A DNA stretch of 64,000 nucleotides, taken from assembly GCF_005405485.1 (NCBI RefSeq), contig NZ_BJED01000004.1, forward strand, positions 62,001 to 126,000, written 5' to 3'. This document shows positions 63,813 to 64,000 of this stretch, in pieces. Below the pieces are notes generated by a model. It had not been told where the DNA came from, searched no databases, and saw only the letters and a program-made list of their open reading frames with translations. Positions within the stretch are counted from its first letter, which is position 1. Each line of letters begins with the position of its first letter. Both the position numbers and the translations under genes were made by a program. The stretch is from Enterococcus hulanensis. GTDB lineage: Bacteria > Bacillota > Bacilli > Lactobacillales > Enterococcaceae.

Positions 63813-64000
63813 GAGTTTTGTTAAAATAACTTATTCCGAATTTTCCAAATTGATAAATAGTCGTGGATGGTGGATTGTTTTTGGATTAGTAATTATTCTT
63901 CAACCATTACTTGGATTATTAGAAGCTAACCAAATACTCTCCATAGGATTAGATGCAACTCCCGCAACACACCCAGACTTACTAGAAGCTATACCTCCAC
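63813..64000 (+). CDS. ABC-2 type permease (5' part, cut by the window)
   Basis: The first 62 codons (MSFVKITYSEFSKLINSRG then WWIVFGLVIILQPLLGLL) give an amphipathic start and a first membrane helix, as in ABC-2 permeases partnered with the preceding ATPase. It starts 5 nt after that gene with GGAGGAA as ribosome site. The rest lies beyond the right edge. Confidence 0.75.

Larger units (their letters stand above)
35268..64000 (+). mobile_element. Tn916-like integrative conjugative element (left part; right end outside window)
   Basis: Gene order DUF961 pair, FtsK-type coupling ATPase, oriT, MobT, ArdA, TcpE, VirB4-like ATPase, channel protein, NlpC/P60 and TcpC is that of Tn916 orf23 to orf13. 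In Tn916 the accessory gene tet(M) follows orf13; here that slot carries the lasso cluster. No integrase or excisionase of its own is visible, so these probably lie right of the window. The left limit is uncertain and set here at the RloC-like gene. Confidence 0.7.

Noticed and set aside
1-64000. CRISPR arrays, tRNA and rRNA genes
   Set aside because: No regularly spaced repeat series, tRNA-like cloverleaf or rRNA stretch was recognised on reading; a dedicated scan was not possible.

Overview
The window reads as low-GC Gram-positive DNA, most likely an Enterococcus or close relative. The basis is AGGAGG-type ribosome sites, a myo-inositol catabolic operon, a WXG100 remnant, a Tn916-family transfer module and a sortase-anchored adhesin. 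No rRNA, tRNA or CRISPR array was seen. All product names come from reading motifs; no database search was possible.

Positions 1-17436 look like host chromosome. On the minus strand lies an inositol operon: a LacI-type regulator, iolC, iolD, iolB, iolA, an iron alcohol dehydrogenase, and iolG cut by the window edge. Three GCACGC/GCGTGC palindromes sit on its promoters. Upstream are a LytTR/DUF3021 pair, a two-helix membrane protein and an old-yellow-enzyme (OYE) plus two short-chain dehydrogenases. A plus-strand unknown gene and an SF1 helicase-nuclease follow. The helicase looks N-terminally shortened and is followed by type VII secretion debris (17.6-18.0 kb).

Positions 18392-34921 form a 16.5 kb integrated element bounded by 70 bp direct repeats (69/70 identical). 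Each end carries a pair of GGTGTAA sites spaced 12 nt. It has its own tyrosine integrase, excisionase-like protein, XRE repressor and Rep_trans/MobT-like relaxase, plus an oriT-like palindrome, but no mating-pore genes, so it is best read as a mobilizable element (IME). Its cargo is an apparently undescribed glycoside-handling cluster. Divergent operons encode a glucose-type PTS permease, a GH1 phospho-glycosidase, four double-domain NTF2/SnoaL-like proteins, an OYE and a GlcT-type antiterminator. The two promoters share an operator-like motif and each leader carries a terminator.

From about 35.3 kb to the right edge lies a Tn916-like conjugative element (ICE). It begins with a RloC-like ATPase with zinc hook and candidate anticodon-nuclease triad, then a 1290-residue thioester/CnaB adhesin with an intrinsic terminator inside its signal-peptide codons. 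Next come two DUF961 proteins, the FtsK-type coupling protein, oriT, the MobT relaxase, ArdA, a HEPN-type protein, TcpE, the VirB4-like ATPase, the membrane channel protein, an NlpC/P60 hydrolase and TcpC. The ICE and IME oriT palindromes have the same architecture, so the ICE could mobilize the IME.

The cargo slot after tcpC holds a class II lasso-peptide cluster: a divergent two-component system, a 45-residue precursor with a predicted 9-residue ring and 14-residue tail, a lasso cyclase, an RRE protein, a leader peptidase running in frame into an ABC exporter, and an ABC-2 transporter (likely self-immunity) cut by the right edge. This is the most interesting system in the window.
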